A stretch of DNA of 64,000 nt, from the NCBI RefSeq assembly GCF_036026595.1, contig NZ_JARZFX010000004.1, positions 254,249-318,248 of the forward strand, given 5' to 3'. Each line of letters opens with the position of its first letter. Position 1 is the stretch's first letter. Below are positions 1 to 8,282 of the stretch, one piece after another. The notes under the pieces were generated by a model. That model made no database searches and was not told the DNA's origin. It saw only the letters and a program-made list of their open reading frames with translations. Source of the DNA: Virgibacillus_P tibetensis. GTDB lineage: Bacteria; Bacillota; Bacilli; Bacillales; Amphibacillaceae. A program made the translations under genes and the position numbers.

Positions 1-24
1 AAGATTTATAGACCGCCTGAAATT

Positions 25-822
25 CTATTCGTTAAGTTCAATAATACGCTCAGGATGGGTATAAACATTCAGCTTATTCCCTCTGGCGAAGCCGATTGCG
101 GTGATTCCCAAGTCATCTGCTAATCTTAGTGCCAAATCGGTTGGTGCTGATTTGGAAATAATAATACCTACACCGATTTTTGATATTTTTAATAGTACCT
201 CGGAAGAAATCCGTCCACTGAATATAATTAATTTATCAGACAAGGGGAGTTTATCCTCTAGAATCCGGCCATAAATTTTGTCCAGCGCATTATGCCTGCC
301 TACATCAGTTCTTGTATGAAGGATTTCATTTACAGTACATAGTGCGGCATTATGAACGCCACCCGTTATTTTGAATTGTTCAGATTGGCTCTGCAGATCA
401 TCCATTAGCTTAAAGCACTGTTGTACAGATATGCTCAGCCTGCTAACAATGGTTTTGGATGTTTTCACATCGCTTTTAAAGTAGAATTGTCTGCTCTTTC
501 CGCAACAGGAGCCGATAAAACGTTTGGAGTGATCGTGTTTGTGCATGTCTTGTGGTTTGTTAACTTCGATATAAGCAAAACCACGTACTTCATCGATTTG
601 AACGGATGTGATTTGATCATAAAAACGAATTACACCTTCTGAAGCAAGGAAGCCAACAATCAGCTCATGAAAGTTGGATGGAGAGCACACCATTGTCGCA
701 AATTCTTCGCCGTTTAACATAATCGTCAGTGGAAATTCTGTAGCAATCTCAACTTCCTCTTTCCTTTGTGAGTTGCCCTCGAACCTGGTAATTTTCCAGC
801 CGTTAAGTGTTGTGTCCTTCAT
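25..822 (-). CDS. fdhD: Formate dehydrogenase accessory sulfurtransferase FdhD
   Basis: A 265-residue protein of the FdhD family, which passes sulfur from a cysteine desulfurase to the molybdenum cofactor before it is inserted into formate dehydrogenase. Visible family marks are the cysteine pair in SCCGKS (residues 106-107) in the sulfur-relay loop, GGVHNAAL near 154-161 and VGRHNALDK near 174-182. Length is normal for the family. I start at the ATG at 822 because AAGG lies 8 bases upstream; a GTG three codons earlier (831) falls inside that site. It follows the molybdoenzyme gene by 12 bases on the same strand, so the two are probably one operon and FdhD activates that enzyme. Cytoplasmic. 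Confidence 0.95.
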   Translation of the reverse strand: MKDTTLNGWKITRFEGNSQRKEEVEIATEFPLTIMLNGEEFATMVCSPSNFHELIVGFLASEGVIRFYDQITSVQIDEVRGFAYIEVNKPQDMHKHDHSKRFIGSCCGKSRQFYFKSDVKTSKTIVSRLSISVQQCFKLMDDLQSQSEQFKITGGVHNAALCTVNEILHTRTDVGRHNALDKIYGRILEDKLPLSDKLIIFSGRISSEVLLKISKIGVGIIISKSAPTDLALRLADDLGITAIGFARGNKLNVYTHPERIIELNE

Positions 823-834
823 TATATTCACCTT

Positions 835-3186
835 CTAGTTAGTGTCCATTTCAAGCTCTTCCACACGTTTTTCTACATAGCGTGTATCTTTATGAGCAAA
901 ATAGGTTTCTGCCTTTTCTATAATAACAGCTGTATTATATTCTGGTATACCAGCAAATTCCTCATAAACACCTTTTGGTATTAATGTATTTCCCTCAGGC
1001 CAGTGAAGTTCAATGTTGCCAGCCTTTACCGGTACAAATTTCGCACGTCCATTAAATGACCCATGTTGATTAAATACAACAATTGCATCACCTTCAGCAA
1101 TATCATGTAGTTGCCCATCGTCTTTATTCATCAATACATCATATCGATCTGCATCATTGAATGGATCTTTTTCACTGTAAATCATGGAATTAAACTGCTT
1201 GCCCCGACGAGTAGTTACATAGAAGTGTCCTTCCGGCTTTCGGAGCTCCGGAAGCTCTGCAGTAACAAGATTTCCTTTGCCATCAGGCGTAGGGCATACA
1301 CCGTCTTCACAAAGCCAGGCACCGCCCCACTGGAAGAAATCGCCCTTTTCTTTAAGATGTTGAATACCATCATAATTCGGAGCAGCTTTAGCAATTTCAT
1401 CGCGGACTTCATAAAGATCTTTAAAGTGAATAAGATGTTGTCCTTCTGGCTTCACTCGTTTTGCCAAGTCCATGTAGATTTCCCATTCAGCACGTGCTTC
1501 CTCAATACGTGGCCCTTTAATTTCAGGTGAAAAATAAACCATTCTTTCTGTAGACGTAGAAGTTCCGCCACCAGGCTGTTCATACCTGGTCATAGCAGGT
1601 AATACAATAACCGCTTCTCTCGCATCAACAAATGTAGAAGTATTGAGAATAATATCCTGATGTACACGTATATCCACATTTGATAGTGTCTTTTCCACAA
1701 ATTCGGGGTCAGGCATTGTTTCTAAAAAGTTACCTCCGGACATATAGTATAGGTTCAGTTTCCGTTCATGATCTTCCGGTAAAAGTGCATTTTCCAGAGA
1801 TACTCCAACAATATCTCCCTGCCAATCCGGAACAGGGAAGCCCCAAAGGCTGCTCACACGTTCGCGATTCTCATCATCCATACCGCCGCCTGGTAGTACG
1901 AAAGGATCGGCCCCCATTTCACCAGATCCTTGTACTCCGGAGTGACCTCGGATTGGCATAAGACCGCAATGTTCTCTACCTAAAAATCCGCGTAGTAACG
2001 CTAGATTAGCCACCTGAGAAATATTATCCGTCCCGAATCGGTGTTGTGTAAGTCCCATGGACCAAACAAAGACAGCAGATTTAGAATTAGCGAGTAACTC
2101 GGCTAATTCAATCATCTCTTCTTTTGAAATACCCGAGGATTCTACCAGCTGTTCCCACTCATAGGAGGTTGATTTTTCTCTTAAATCCTCTAATCCGTGC
2201 ACATGCTTATTAACAAACGCGTGGTCGATGGCTGAACCATGTTCGGCTTCCTCCATTTCAAACCAATGCTTCATAATTCCGTGCATGAAAGCTATGTCGC
2301 CACCGATGTTTACCTGGTATACATCGTCTGCAATTTTAGTGCCGAATAAAGCAGATTCTGCGACAGAAGGAATCCAGTATTCATCCATTGCAGGCTCACG
2401 GTATGGATTAATGATAATTATTTTTGTACCCTTTTTCTTCGCTGCATACATATATTTAGTGGAGACAGGCTGATTATTTGCTGCTACGGAACCCCAAAAG
2501 ACAAGAACGTCGGTACCTATCCAATCTTTATAATTACACGTGGAGGCCCCAACCCCAACGGAACGGGTTAGAGCTGTTTTAGAAGGTGAATGACAAATAC
2601 GTGATGCATTGTCCACGTTGTTCGTCCCCAGATAACGTGCTACCTTTCCGAGTGTATAATAAGATTCATTTGTTATTCCTCGAGATGTTGAATAAAAAGC
2701 ATACTGTTTTGGGTTAAGCGTTTTCATTTTATCAGCTATTTTATCCAATGCGTCATCCCAGGAAATACGCTGAAAGTTCCGGTCTCCAGGCTTACGGATA
2801 AGTGGGTATGGAATTCTTCCTAACTTACGCAGCTCTGTACTGCTCATCTTACGCAGATCATCTATATCAGCATGGATAATATCTTCGTTAATTGCGGACA
2901 TTGTATTTAAACGTAAAACATTTAATCTGGTAGTACATATATGAGGACCTGTCAGCGTCTGATCTTTAAGTCCGGATACCCCCAGTGCACAACCGTCACA
3001 GACACCCTGTGTAAGAATACGGGTAGCATAGGGCAGATTGTCTTTATTTTCCCATGCAACCTTCATCGTATCACGTATATGATGTGGTTTTATTTTCCCT
3101 AAACCAAAAGGAACCTTGCTAACCCATAAATTTGGATCGGGTTTTTTGGATAATTTGATAGGACCTGTGTGTTTCGTTTTCCCCAA
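835..3186 (-). CDS. FdhF/YdeP-family molybdopterin oxidoreductase (formate dehydrogenase alpha-like)
   Basis: A 783-residue molybdopterin-binding oxidoreductase. It resembles E. coli YdeP more than classical FdhF: only a CxxC pair (C63, C66 in VCDGCALG) remains near the N-terminus instead of a full four-cysteine cluster motif, and Cys198 in RICHSP sits where FdhF has the Sec/Cys ligand of molybdenum. The MGLTQHRFGTDN and RGHSGVQG motifs are also typical. The C-terminal third is the dinucleotide-binding domain. Start is TTG at 3186, preceded by AGGAGGG with 8-base spacing. Its place between an oxalate/formate-type carrier and FdhD supports formate (or a related small acid) as substrate; the true substrate of YdeP-type enzymes is not settled. 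No partner electron-transfer subunit is seen next to it. Confidence 0.88.
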   Translation of the reverse strand: MGKTKHTGPIKLSKKPDPNLWVSKVPFGLGKIKPHHIRDTMKVAWENKDNLPYATRILTQGVCDGCALGVSGLKDQTLTGPHICTTRLNVLRLNTMSAINEDIIHADIDDLRKMSSTELRKLGRIPYPLIRKPGDRNFQRISWDDALDKIADKMKTLNPKQYAFYSTSRGITNESYYTLGKVARYLGTNNVDNASRICHSPSKTALTRSVGVGASTCNYKDWIGTDVLVFWGSVAANNQPVSTKYMYAAKKKGTKIIIINPYREPAMDEYWIPSVAESALFGTKIADDVYQVNIGGDIAFMHGIMKHWFEMEEAEHGSAIDHAFVNKHVHGLEDLREKSTSYEWEQLVESSGISKEEMIELAELLANSKSAVFVWSMGLTQHRFGTDNISQVANLALLRGFLGREHCGLMPIRGHSGVQGSGEMGADPFVLPGGGMDDENRERVSSLWGFPVPDWQGDIVGVSLENALLPEDHERKLNLYYMSGGNFLETMPDPEFVEKTLSNVDIRVHQDIILNTSTFVDAREAVIVLPAMTRYEQPGGGTSTSTERMVYFSPEIKGPRIEEARAEWEIYMDLAKRVKPEGQHLIHFKDLYEVRDEIAKAAPNYDGIQHLKEKGDFFQWGGAWLCEDGVCPTPDGKGNLVTAELPELRKPEGHFYVTTRRGKQFNSMIYSEKDPFNDADRYDVLMNKDDGQLHDIAEGDAIVVFNQHGSFNGRAKFVPVKAGNIELHWPEGNTLIPKGVYEEFAGIPEYNTAVIIEKAETYFAHKDTRYVEKRVEELEMDTN

Positions 3187-3263
3187 AGTACACCCTCCTA
3201 AATAATTTTTGCTGTGTGTATTAGTAAACTAAAAAAACTGAATTTCATCATCAATCTGAAAGT

Positions 3264-4544
3264 CTATTGAACTTCACCTGTAGCACCTGTAAGGTTTTTA
3301 AGGGACTCCGATTGTTTTTCTCGTAACCGATTTATATCTACCCTTATCCATAGAGAGATTGCAAGAGCTACGATGAATAGTATACCAAAGATAGTCATTG
3401 TTAAATTATAACTATTCGTAGTATCGTAGATTAATGATAGCAGGACAGGGCCAACTACACCAGCTACTGCCCAGGCTGTTAAGATATAGCCGTGAATTGC
3501 ACCAAGTTGCTTTGTGCCAAACAGGTCTCCTATATATGCTGGAATGGAAGCGAAACCTCCACCATAACAAGTTAAAATAGCGAATAATAGAATTTGAAAC
3601 AAGATTACATTGCTTGTGATCGGAAGAAGGAAAAACGCGGCAATTTGAATAATGAAAAATGCTGTATATACATTAGGTCGTCCAATATAGTCAGATAAAC
3701 TCGCCCATCCAATTCTTCCTGCACCATTGAATAATCCCATCACACCTACCATTGCAGCTGCAGCAATTGGAGTCATGCCGGTAATACCCTGTGCCATTGG
3801 TGAGGCAACTGCAATAACGGCAATACCACAGGTTACATTTAGAAACAGCATCATCCAAAGCATCCAGAAGCGACGCGTTTTAATAGCTTCATTGGCAGTA
3901 AGCTGCGAAAGATCCGCCTTGATCTTCCCACCGTTTTGTTCTTTTTCAATATAACCTTCAGGGACCCATCCTTTTGGAGGCGGGGCAAGATATTGTGATG
4001 CAAGCATCATCACAATGAAATAAATAGCGCCCATTACAAAAAAGGTGGTAGTGATACCAATTGAATTTATTAAAGCTGCTGCCGCAGGACCACTTATTAG
4101 TGCAGCAAAGCCAAATCCCATAATAGCCAATCCAGTAGCCAATCCACGGCGATCAGGGAACCATTTGACTAAGGTTGATACAGGAGCTATGTATCCAATC
4201 CCAAGGCCAATGCCACCAATAACTCCATAAAATAAATATAACATATACAGGGATCCTGCGGCAGTTGCTAATCCAGAACCCGCTACCCCAATACCGAAGA
4301 ATATAGCTGCCAGCATGCCTGATTTTCGCGGCCCATGCTTTTCTACAAATTTACCCATGAAAGCCGCTGAAAACCCTAACATAAATATGGCAATACTAAA
4401 CGCAAGCGATATTTCAGTTGTACCCCAGCCAAATTGGTCAGCTAAGGGATTTGTATAGACACTCCAAGCATACGCTGAACCTATGGAAATGTGAATACCT
4501 ACTGCAGAAGCTGCAATTAACCAACGATTTTTTACCTTTTCCAT
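3264..4544 (-). CDS. OFA-family MFS carrier (oxalate/formate antiporter-like)
   Basis: A 426-residue membrane protein with about 12 hydrophobic segments and the major-facilitator signature. Family marks include the N-terminal NRWLIAASAVGIHISIGSAY stretch ending in AYAWSVY and the loop KWFPDRRGLATG that characterise the OFA (oxalate:formate antiporter) group. I use ATG 4544, which has GGAGG six bases upstream; the ATG at 4550 directly abuts the ribosome binding site. It lies 77 bases ahead of the molybdoenzyme gene on the same strand, so it probably supplies that enzyme's substrate. OFA members also carry other monocarboxylates, so formate or oxalate is an inference from context. Confidence 0.88.
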   Translation of the reverse strand: MEKVKNRWLIAASAVGIHISIGSAYAWSVYTNPLADQFGWGTTEISLAFSIAIFMLGFSAAFMGKFVEKHGPRKSGMLAAIFFGIGVAGSGLATAAGSLYMLYLFYGVIGGIGLGIGYIAPVSTLVKWFPDRRGLATGLAIMGFGFAALISGPAAAALINSIGITTTFFVMGAIYFIVMMLASQYLAPPPKGWVPEGYIEKEQNGGKIKADLSQLTANEAIKTRRFWMLWMMLFLNVTCGIAVIAVASPMAQGITGMTPIAAAAMVGVMGLFNGAGRIGWASLSDYIGRPNVYTAFFIIQIAAFFLLPITSNVILFQILLFAILTCYGGGFASIPAYIGDLFGTKQLGAIHGYILTAWAVAGVVGPVLLSLIYDTTNSYNLTMTIFGILFIVALAISLWIRVDINRLREKQSESLKNLTGATGEVQ

Positions 4545-4879
4545 ATACATCCTCCTAGTTAATTAATGATTCTATAGAAAAACCTTCCCTGTTTATGCTT
4601 ATTAATACAGGAAGGCTTACTCCAAAATTAATTATGCTAAGGTCTGAGATGTGTAAGTATTACCGAGATCTAGATTTCTTTGGAACATTCATTTATTTAT
4701 TATTGATGATTGTATCATGTCGAATTTTGTAAAACAATGAATTTTCTGTTTTAGTATTAAAAATTACTGTAGTTCATGGAAAAAGCTAAGAATTTAGCCT
4801 ATTTGTTAATGAATTAAAAACTTTTTGCGGTTTTCAAAGGTATATAGAGTAAGAGTGATTTGAAGGAGGAGAGAAGCTG
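4545..4879. other. Divergent intergenic region between the OFA carrier and the sigma factor operon
   Basis: About 335 very A+T-rich bases. On the minus strand they contain a terminator-like hairpin just ahead of the OFA carrier (listed separately). On the plus strand the sigma-factor gene has a strong AAGGAGGA at 4863-4870. I see no convincing -35/-10 pair for either side and no small ORF worth calling. Confidence 0.5.
4577..4615 (-). terminator. Hairpin plus U-run in the leader of the OFA carrier gene
   Basis: On the minus strand the arms CCTTCCTGT and ACAGGGAAGG pair around an A+T-rich loop and are followed by TTTTT, only about 25 bases before the AGGAGG of the OFA carrier gene. There is no upstream minus-strand gene to end, so this may be a leader attenuator rather than a simple terminator. 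The stem has one bulged base. Confidence 0.5.
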
Positions 4880-5419
4880 TTGATTGATAAAGACACAAAG
4901 CTAATCAGGAAAATTAAAAAAGGGAATCAACAAGCTTTTAAAAAGTTGTACGACAGCTATGCAGACTATTCGCTGCGAACAGCGTATGGCATAACAAAAA
5001 ATAAAGCGGATGCATCAGATATCGTTCAAGAAACGTTTATTAAGGTTTACCGAAATATAGAAACCTTTGATATGACTAAACCATTTAAGGCCTGGTTTTA
5101 TCAAATACTCATAAATGAAGCCCGCCGTTACGTTAAAAAGAGGAACAAACAGACGATTAGCATTGAGTCCGATGAACTTCTTGATTACCTGCATCAGCAT
5201 ACAGTAGAGGAAATTAATTATGATGACTTAGGATTAACTATGGAACAATTGCAGGAGAGTCACCGGACAGTTCTCATTCTAAAGTATTTAAATGGTTTTA
5301 CAGATAAGGAAATTGCTGAGGTACTGGATGCTAATGTGAACACGGTGAAATCGAGGCTTTATAAAGCCAGGCAACAGCTAAAGGCAATCATGGGAGGTGC
5401 AGCGGATGGTGGACAATAA
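4880..5419 (+). CDS. ECF-type RNA polymerase sigma factor
   Basis: A 179-residue sigma-70-family factor containing only regions 2 and 4. Region 2 shows ASDIVQETFIKVYRN (about residues 48-62) and AWFYQILINEARRYVKKR; region 4 shows the helix-turn-helix DKEIAEVLDANVNTVKSRL and then YKARQQLK near the C-terminus. Such factors direct polymerase to a small stress or envelope regulon and are held by a partner anti-sigma factor. The start is TTG 4880 with AAGGAGGA nine bases upstream. The next gene overlaps its end and encodes a membrane protein with a cytoplasmic N-terminus, the usual arrangement for a sigma/anti-sigma pair. The regulon cannot be told from this window. Confidence 0.92.
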   Translation: MIDKDTKLIRKIKKGNQQAFKKLYDSYADYSLRTAYGITKNKADASDIVQETFIKVYRNIETFDMTKPFKAWFYQILINEARRYVKKRNKQTISIESDELLDYLHQHTVEEINYDDLGLTMEQLQESHRTVLILKYLNGFTDKEIAEVLDANVNTVKSRLYKARQQLKAIMGGAADGGQ

Positions 5420-6182
5420 TAAATTTGATAAAGAGCTGAAAAGACGCCTGACTGAACAAACTGAAATAGATCAGGAGTTAAAAGAAAGAACATGGAACCA
5501 AATAAATAATGAGCTTTTCGTGACCAAAATCTATAAGCATACGTCCAAACGTAGAAGGAGAATTACAACAGGACTAAGTACTGCAGCAGTAATTGCCATA
5601 CTAATCTTCGGTTTCATGACAGATACAGGCCAGGCTATGATTCAGAGTTTGAAGGATATGTTTGTAGAAGAGAAACAGGAAGAAATTGAGATTGAAGGCC
5701 ATAAGGAACAAAGAGATGTTAATTTACAAACGAATGAAGAGCTGCGCTATATCATTTATGTCGATGAAGAACGTTACAGGGTGGTTGAAGGTGAAGATGG
5801 GGATCGCATTGAAACAATCGAACCTTTAGGTGATAAATATCCTGAAGTATATATGGAAATAACAAGAAAAGAACATACAACAACCGAAGCAGTAATTGCT
5901 GGTATTAAAGAATCTATTGTCAATGAGGGGATGGAAGTAACGAGAGAGGAACGTGCCAGTACACCGATAGATGCTGAGCTGATTCAAGGCATGGGAGAAG
6001 AATATGAAAATGAATTCGGCAAAACGGGTCATCAATGGGATACAAAAGTTCATAAGTATTATGTAACAGATACAGAAGAGGGGCAGGTTTTTATAATTAA
6101 ACAAGCTTACTTTTTAGAAGCGGCAGAAGGTCATGGTGCTCGATTTGACTATATGCTGGAAAGCTTTGAAGTAGTTAAATAA
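5406..6182 (+). CDS. Putative membrane anti-sigma factor
   Basis: A 258-residue single-pass membrane protein. The first 50 residues are charged and helical (LKRRLTEQTEIDQELKERTW), a basic KRRRR run precedes one transmembrane segment at about residues 53-71, and the remaining 185 residues would lie outside the cell and contain no motif I recognise. It overlaps the sigma gene by 14 bases. ATG 5406 is preferred because GGGAGG at 5392-5397 is eight bases upstream; a GTG at 5397 is possible but sits on that site. Position and topology suggest an anti-sigma factor; no zinc-binding HxxxCxxC anti-sigma motif is present, so the role is inferred from context. Confidence 0.7.
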   Translation: MVDNNKFDKELKRRLTEQTEIDQELKERTWNQINNELFVTKIYKHTSKRRRRITTGLSTAAVIAILIFGFMTDTGQAMIQSLKDMFVEEKQEEIEIEGHKEQRDVNLQTNEELRYIIYVDEERYRVVEGEDGDRIETIEPLGDKYPEVYMEITRKEHTTTEAVIAGIKESIVNEGMEVTREERASTPIDAELIQGMGEEYENEFGKTGHQWDTKVHKYYVTDTEEGQVFIIKQAYFLEAAEGHGARFDYMLESFEVVK

Positions 6183-6198
6183 GGGGAGGCAATAATCT

Positions 6199-8097
6199 AT
6201 GTGTGGATTTGTGGGAGTACTATTAAATAGTGAGGTACAGTTTAGTGAAGAACATTTAGATGACATTAAAACAGCAAATTATCTAATAAAGCACCGTGGA
6301 CCAGACGATGAAGGTTACTATAACGATTCACATATAGCATTGGCCTTTCGTCGTTTGAGTATAATCGATATCGAAGGCGGGAAACAGCCGTTTTATTTTG
6401 GTGACAAGCGATATTGCTTGGTATTTAACGGAGAGATTTACAATTATGTACTGCTGCGCGAACAACTACAGGAAAAAGGATACGATTTCTGTACAAATTC
6501 TGATACAGAAGTTTTAGCCATGTTATTCCTTGATAAAGGTGTTGAGGCATTTGCTGATCTCCGGGGAATGTTTGCTGTTTTAATTTGGGATACGGAGGAA
6601 AAAATAATCTACGGAGCGCGGGATCCATTTGGCATTAAACCATTTTATTATGCAGAGAACGAAAACGATATGATATTTGCATCGGAACAAAAATGTATTA
6701 CCTGGCTTAATCAACAGGAAACGGTAAATTTAGAAGCATTACAACATTACTTTTCTTTTCAATATGTTCCCGATCCAAGCACATTAACCGAGGGTATTCA
6801 AAAGCTGGAGGCAGGACATTATCTTATTAAAGAATGGAATAATCCTGTACAGAAACACCGTTATTTTCATGCGGCATTCCAACCGGTCAAAGCAAATGAA
6901 AATCAGATTGTTAACCGAATTCAGGAGGTCCTTTATGAATCTGTAAAGCTACATATGCAAAGTGATGTACCTGTTGGCTCATTTCTGTCAGGTGGGATAG
7001 ATTCTACCTTGATTGTTGCCTTTGCCAAGCAATTCAAGCCAGACATCAAAACATTCTCTGTTGGTTTTAAACTAGAAGGGTTTTCAGAAATAGACATCGC
7101 AAAACATAGTGCTGCCGTATTAGGTGTAGAGAATATTGCGCGAATCATCACACCAGAGGAGTATGTTGAAAAGCTGCCTGAAATTATATGGCATATGGAT
7201 GATCCGCTGGCTGACCCAGCATGTGTCCCGCTATATTTTGTTGCACAGGAAGCTCGTAAATATGTAAAGGTTGTTCTTTCTGGAGAAGGAGCCGATGAGT
7301 TATTTGGAGGGTATAATATCTACCGTGAGCCAGCATCATTAAAGCACTTTCAACACCTTTCTCCGGGATTTCTCCAGGCAATCAAACGAGTTGCAGCAGT
7401 CTTGCCAGAGGGTATGAAGGGAAAGAGTTTCTTAGAACGTGGCACCACCCCATTAAAGGATAGATATATTGGTAATGCGAAGATGTTTGAAGAAAAAGAG
7501 AAGCAGCTGTTAATGAAAAATTACTGTCCAGAGACAACCTATCAATCTTTGACATCCAGTTTATATCAGCAAGTAGAGGGCTGCCACTCTGTTAACCAAA
7601 TGCAATATATTGATATGCATACATGGTTAACAGGAGACATTTTGCTAAAGGCAGATCGGATGACAATGGCAAATGAATTGGAGCTGCGAGTTCCATTTTT
7701 AGATAAAGAAGTATTTCATGCAGCCAGTAAAATTGCGGTGGAGCATAAAATATCCGATGGAACAACAAAATCCGTTTTAAGAAAAGCAGCGAAAGGAATC
7801 GTTCCTGATCATATTGTCGGGCGTAGAAAGCTGGGATTTCCCGTGCCAATTAAACATTGGCTGCGTAAAGAATTATATACATGGGCGAAAACGCTGATCC
7901 AAGTCAGCCAGACAGATCACATTCTCAATAAAGATGTGGTACTGAAATTGCTCGAAAACCATGCACATTATAAAGCAGACTACTCCAGAAAAATTTGGAC
8001 GGTGCTTATGTTCATGCTTTGGCATCAAATTCATGTTGAGAAAGTATATTCATTTACTTATCTGAGTGAATCAGAGGTATGGAGTAAGAGTTCGTAA
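6199..8097 (+). CDS. asnB: Asparagine synthase (glutamine-hydrolysing)
   Basis: A 632-residue two-domain amidotransferase converting aspartate to asparagine with ATP and glutamine. Cys2 is the glutaminase nucleophile (MCGFVG), followed by HRGPDDEG and FNGEIYN of the N-terminal Ntn domain; the synthetase domain carries the PP-loop SGGIDST near residue 262 and SGEGADELFGGY. Start ATG 6199 has GGGGAGG upstream. It begins 16 bases after the anti-sigma gene, so it may be cotranscribed with the sigma operon. Closest in character to Bacillus AsnB/AsnO enzymes. Some family members amidate cell-wall precursors instead of free aspartate, and the envelope-stress-like context leaves that open. Confidence 0.93.
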   Translation: MCGFVGVLLNSEVQFSEEHLDDIKTANYLIKHRGPDDEGYYNDSHIALAFRRLSIIDIEGGKQPFYFGDKRYCLVFNGEIYNYVLLREQLQEKGYDFCTNSDTEVLAMLFLDKGVEAFADLRGMFAVLIWDTEEKIIYGARDPFGIKPFYYAENENDMIFASEQKCITWLNQQETVNLEALQHYFSFQYVPDPSTLTEGIQKLEAGHYLIKEWNNPVQKHRYFHAAFQPVKANENQIVNRIQEVLYESVKLHMQSDVPVGSFLSGGIDSTLIVAFAKQFKPDIKTFSVGFKLEGFSEIDIAKHSAAVLGVENIARIITPEEYVEKLPEIIWHMDDPLADPACVPLYFVAQEARKYVKVVLSGEGADELFGGYNIYREPASLKHFQHLSPGFLQAIKRVAAVLPEGMKGKSFLERGTTPLKDRYIGNAKMFEEKEKQLLMKNYCPETTYQSLTSSLYQQVEGCHSVNQMQYIDMHTWLTGDILLKADRMTMANELELRVPFLDKEVFHAASKIAVEHKISDGTTKSVLRKAAKGIVPDHIVGRRKLGFPVPIKHWLRKELYTWAKTLIQVSQTDHILNKDVVLKLLENHAHYKADYSRKIWTVLMFMLWHQIHVEKVYSFTYLSESEVWSKSS

Positions 8098-8252
8098 TTG
8101 ATTTGAATACTATTTTCCAAAATAGTCAAACTAAGCATGAAACGCGGGCTCAGAAACGGGGTAGGATAGTATGGAGTTAGACTTGATATGGAAGGCAATA
8201 GTTATTGTATACAAAAATCCCTCCAAAACATTTGCAGTAGGGTGAGTAAGAT

Positions 8253-8282
8253 AAATGGGTGTTCCACTACGGACACCCATTT
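8253..8282. terminator. Convergent terminator between asnB and the BCCT transporter
   Basis: A perfect 10-base inverted repeat, AAATGGGTGT and ACACCCATTT, with a 10-base loop. On the plus strand it is followed within a few bases by TTTTTT. It lies between two convergent genes and touches the stop codon of the minus-strand gene. Confidence 0.75.
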
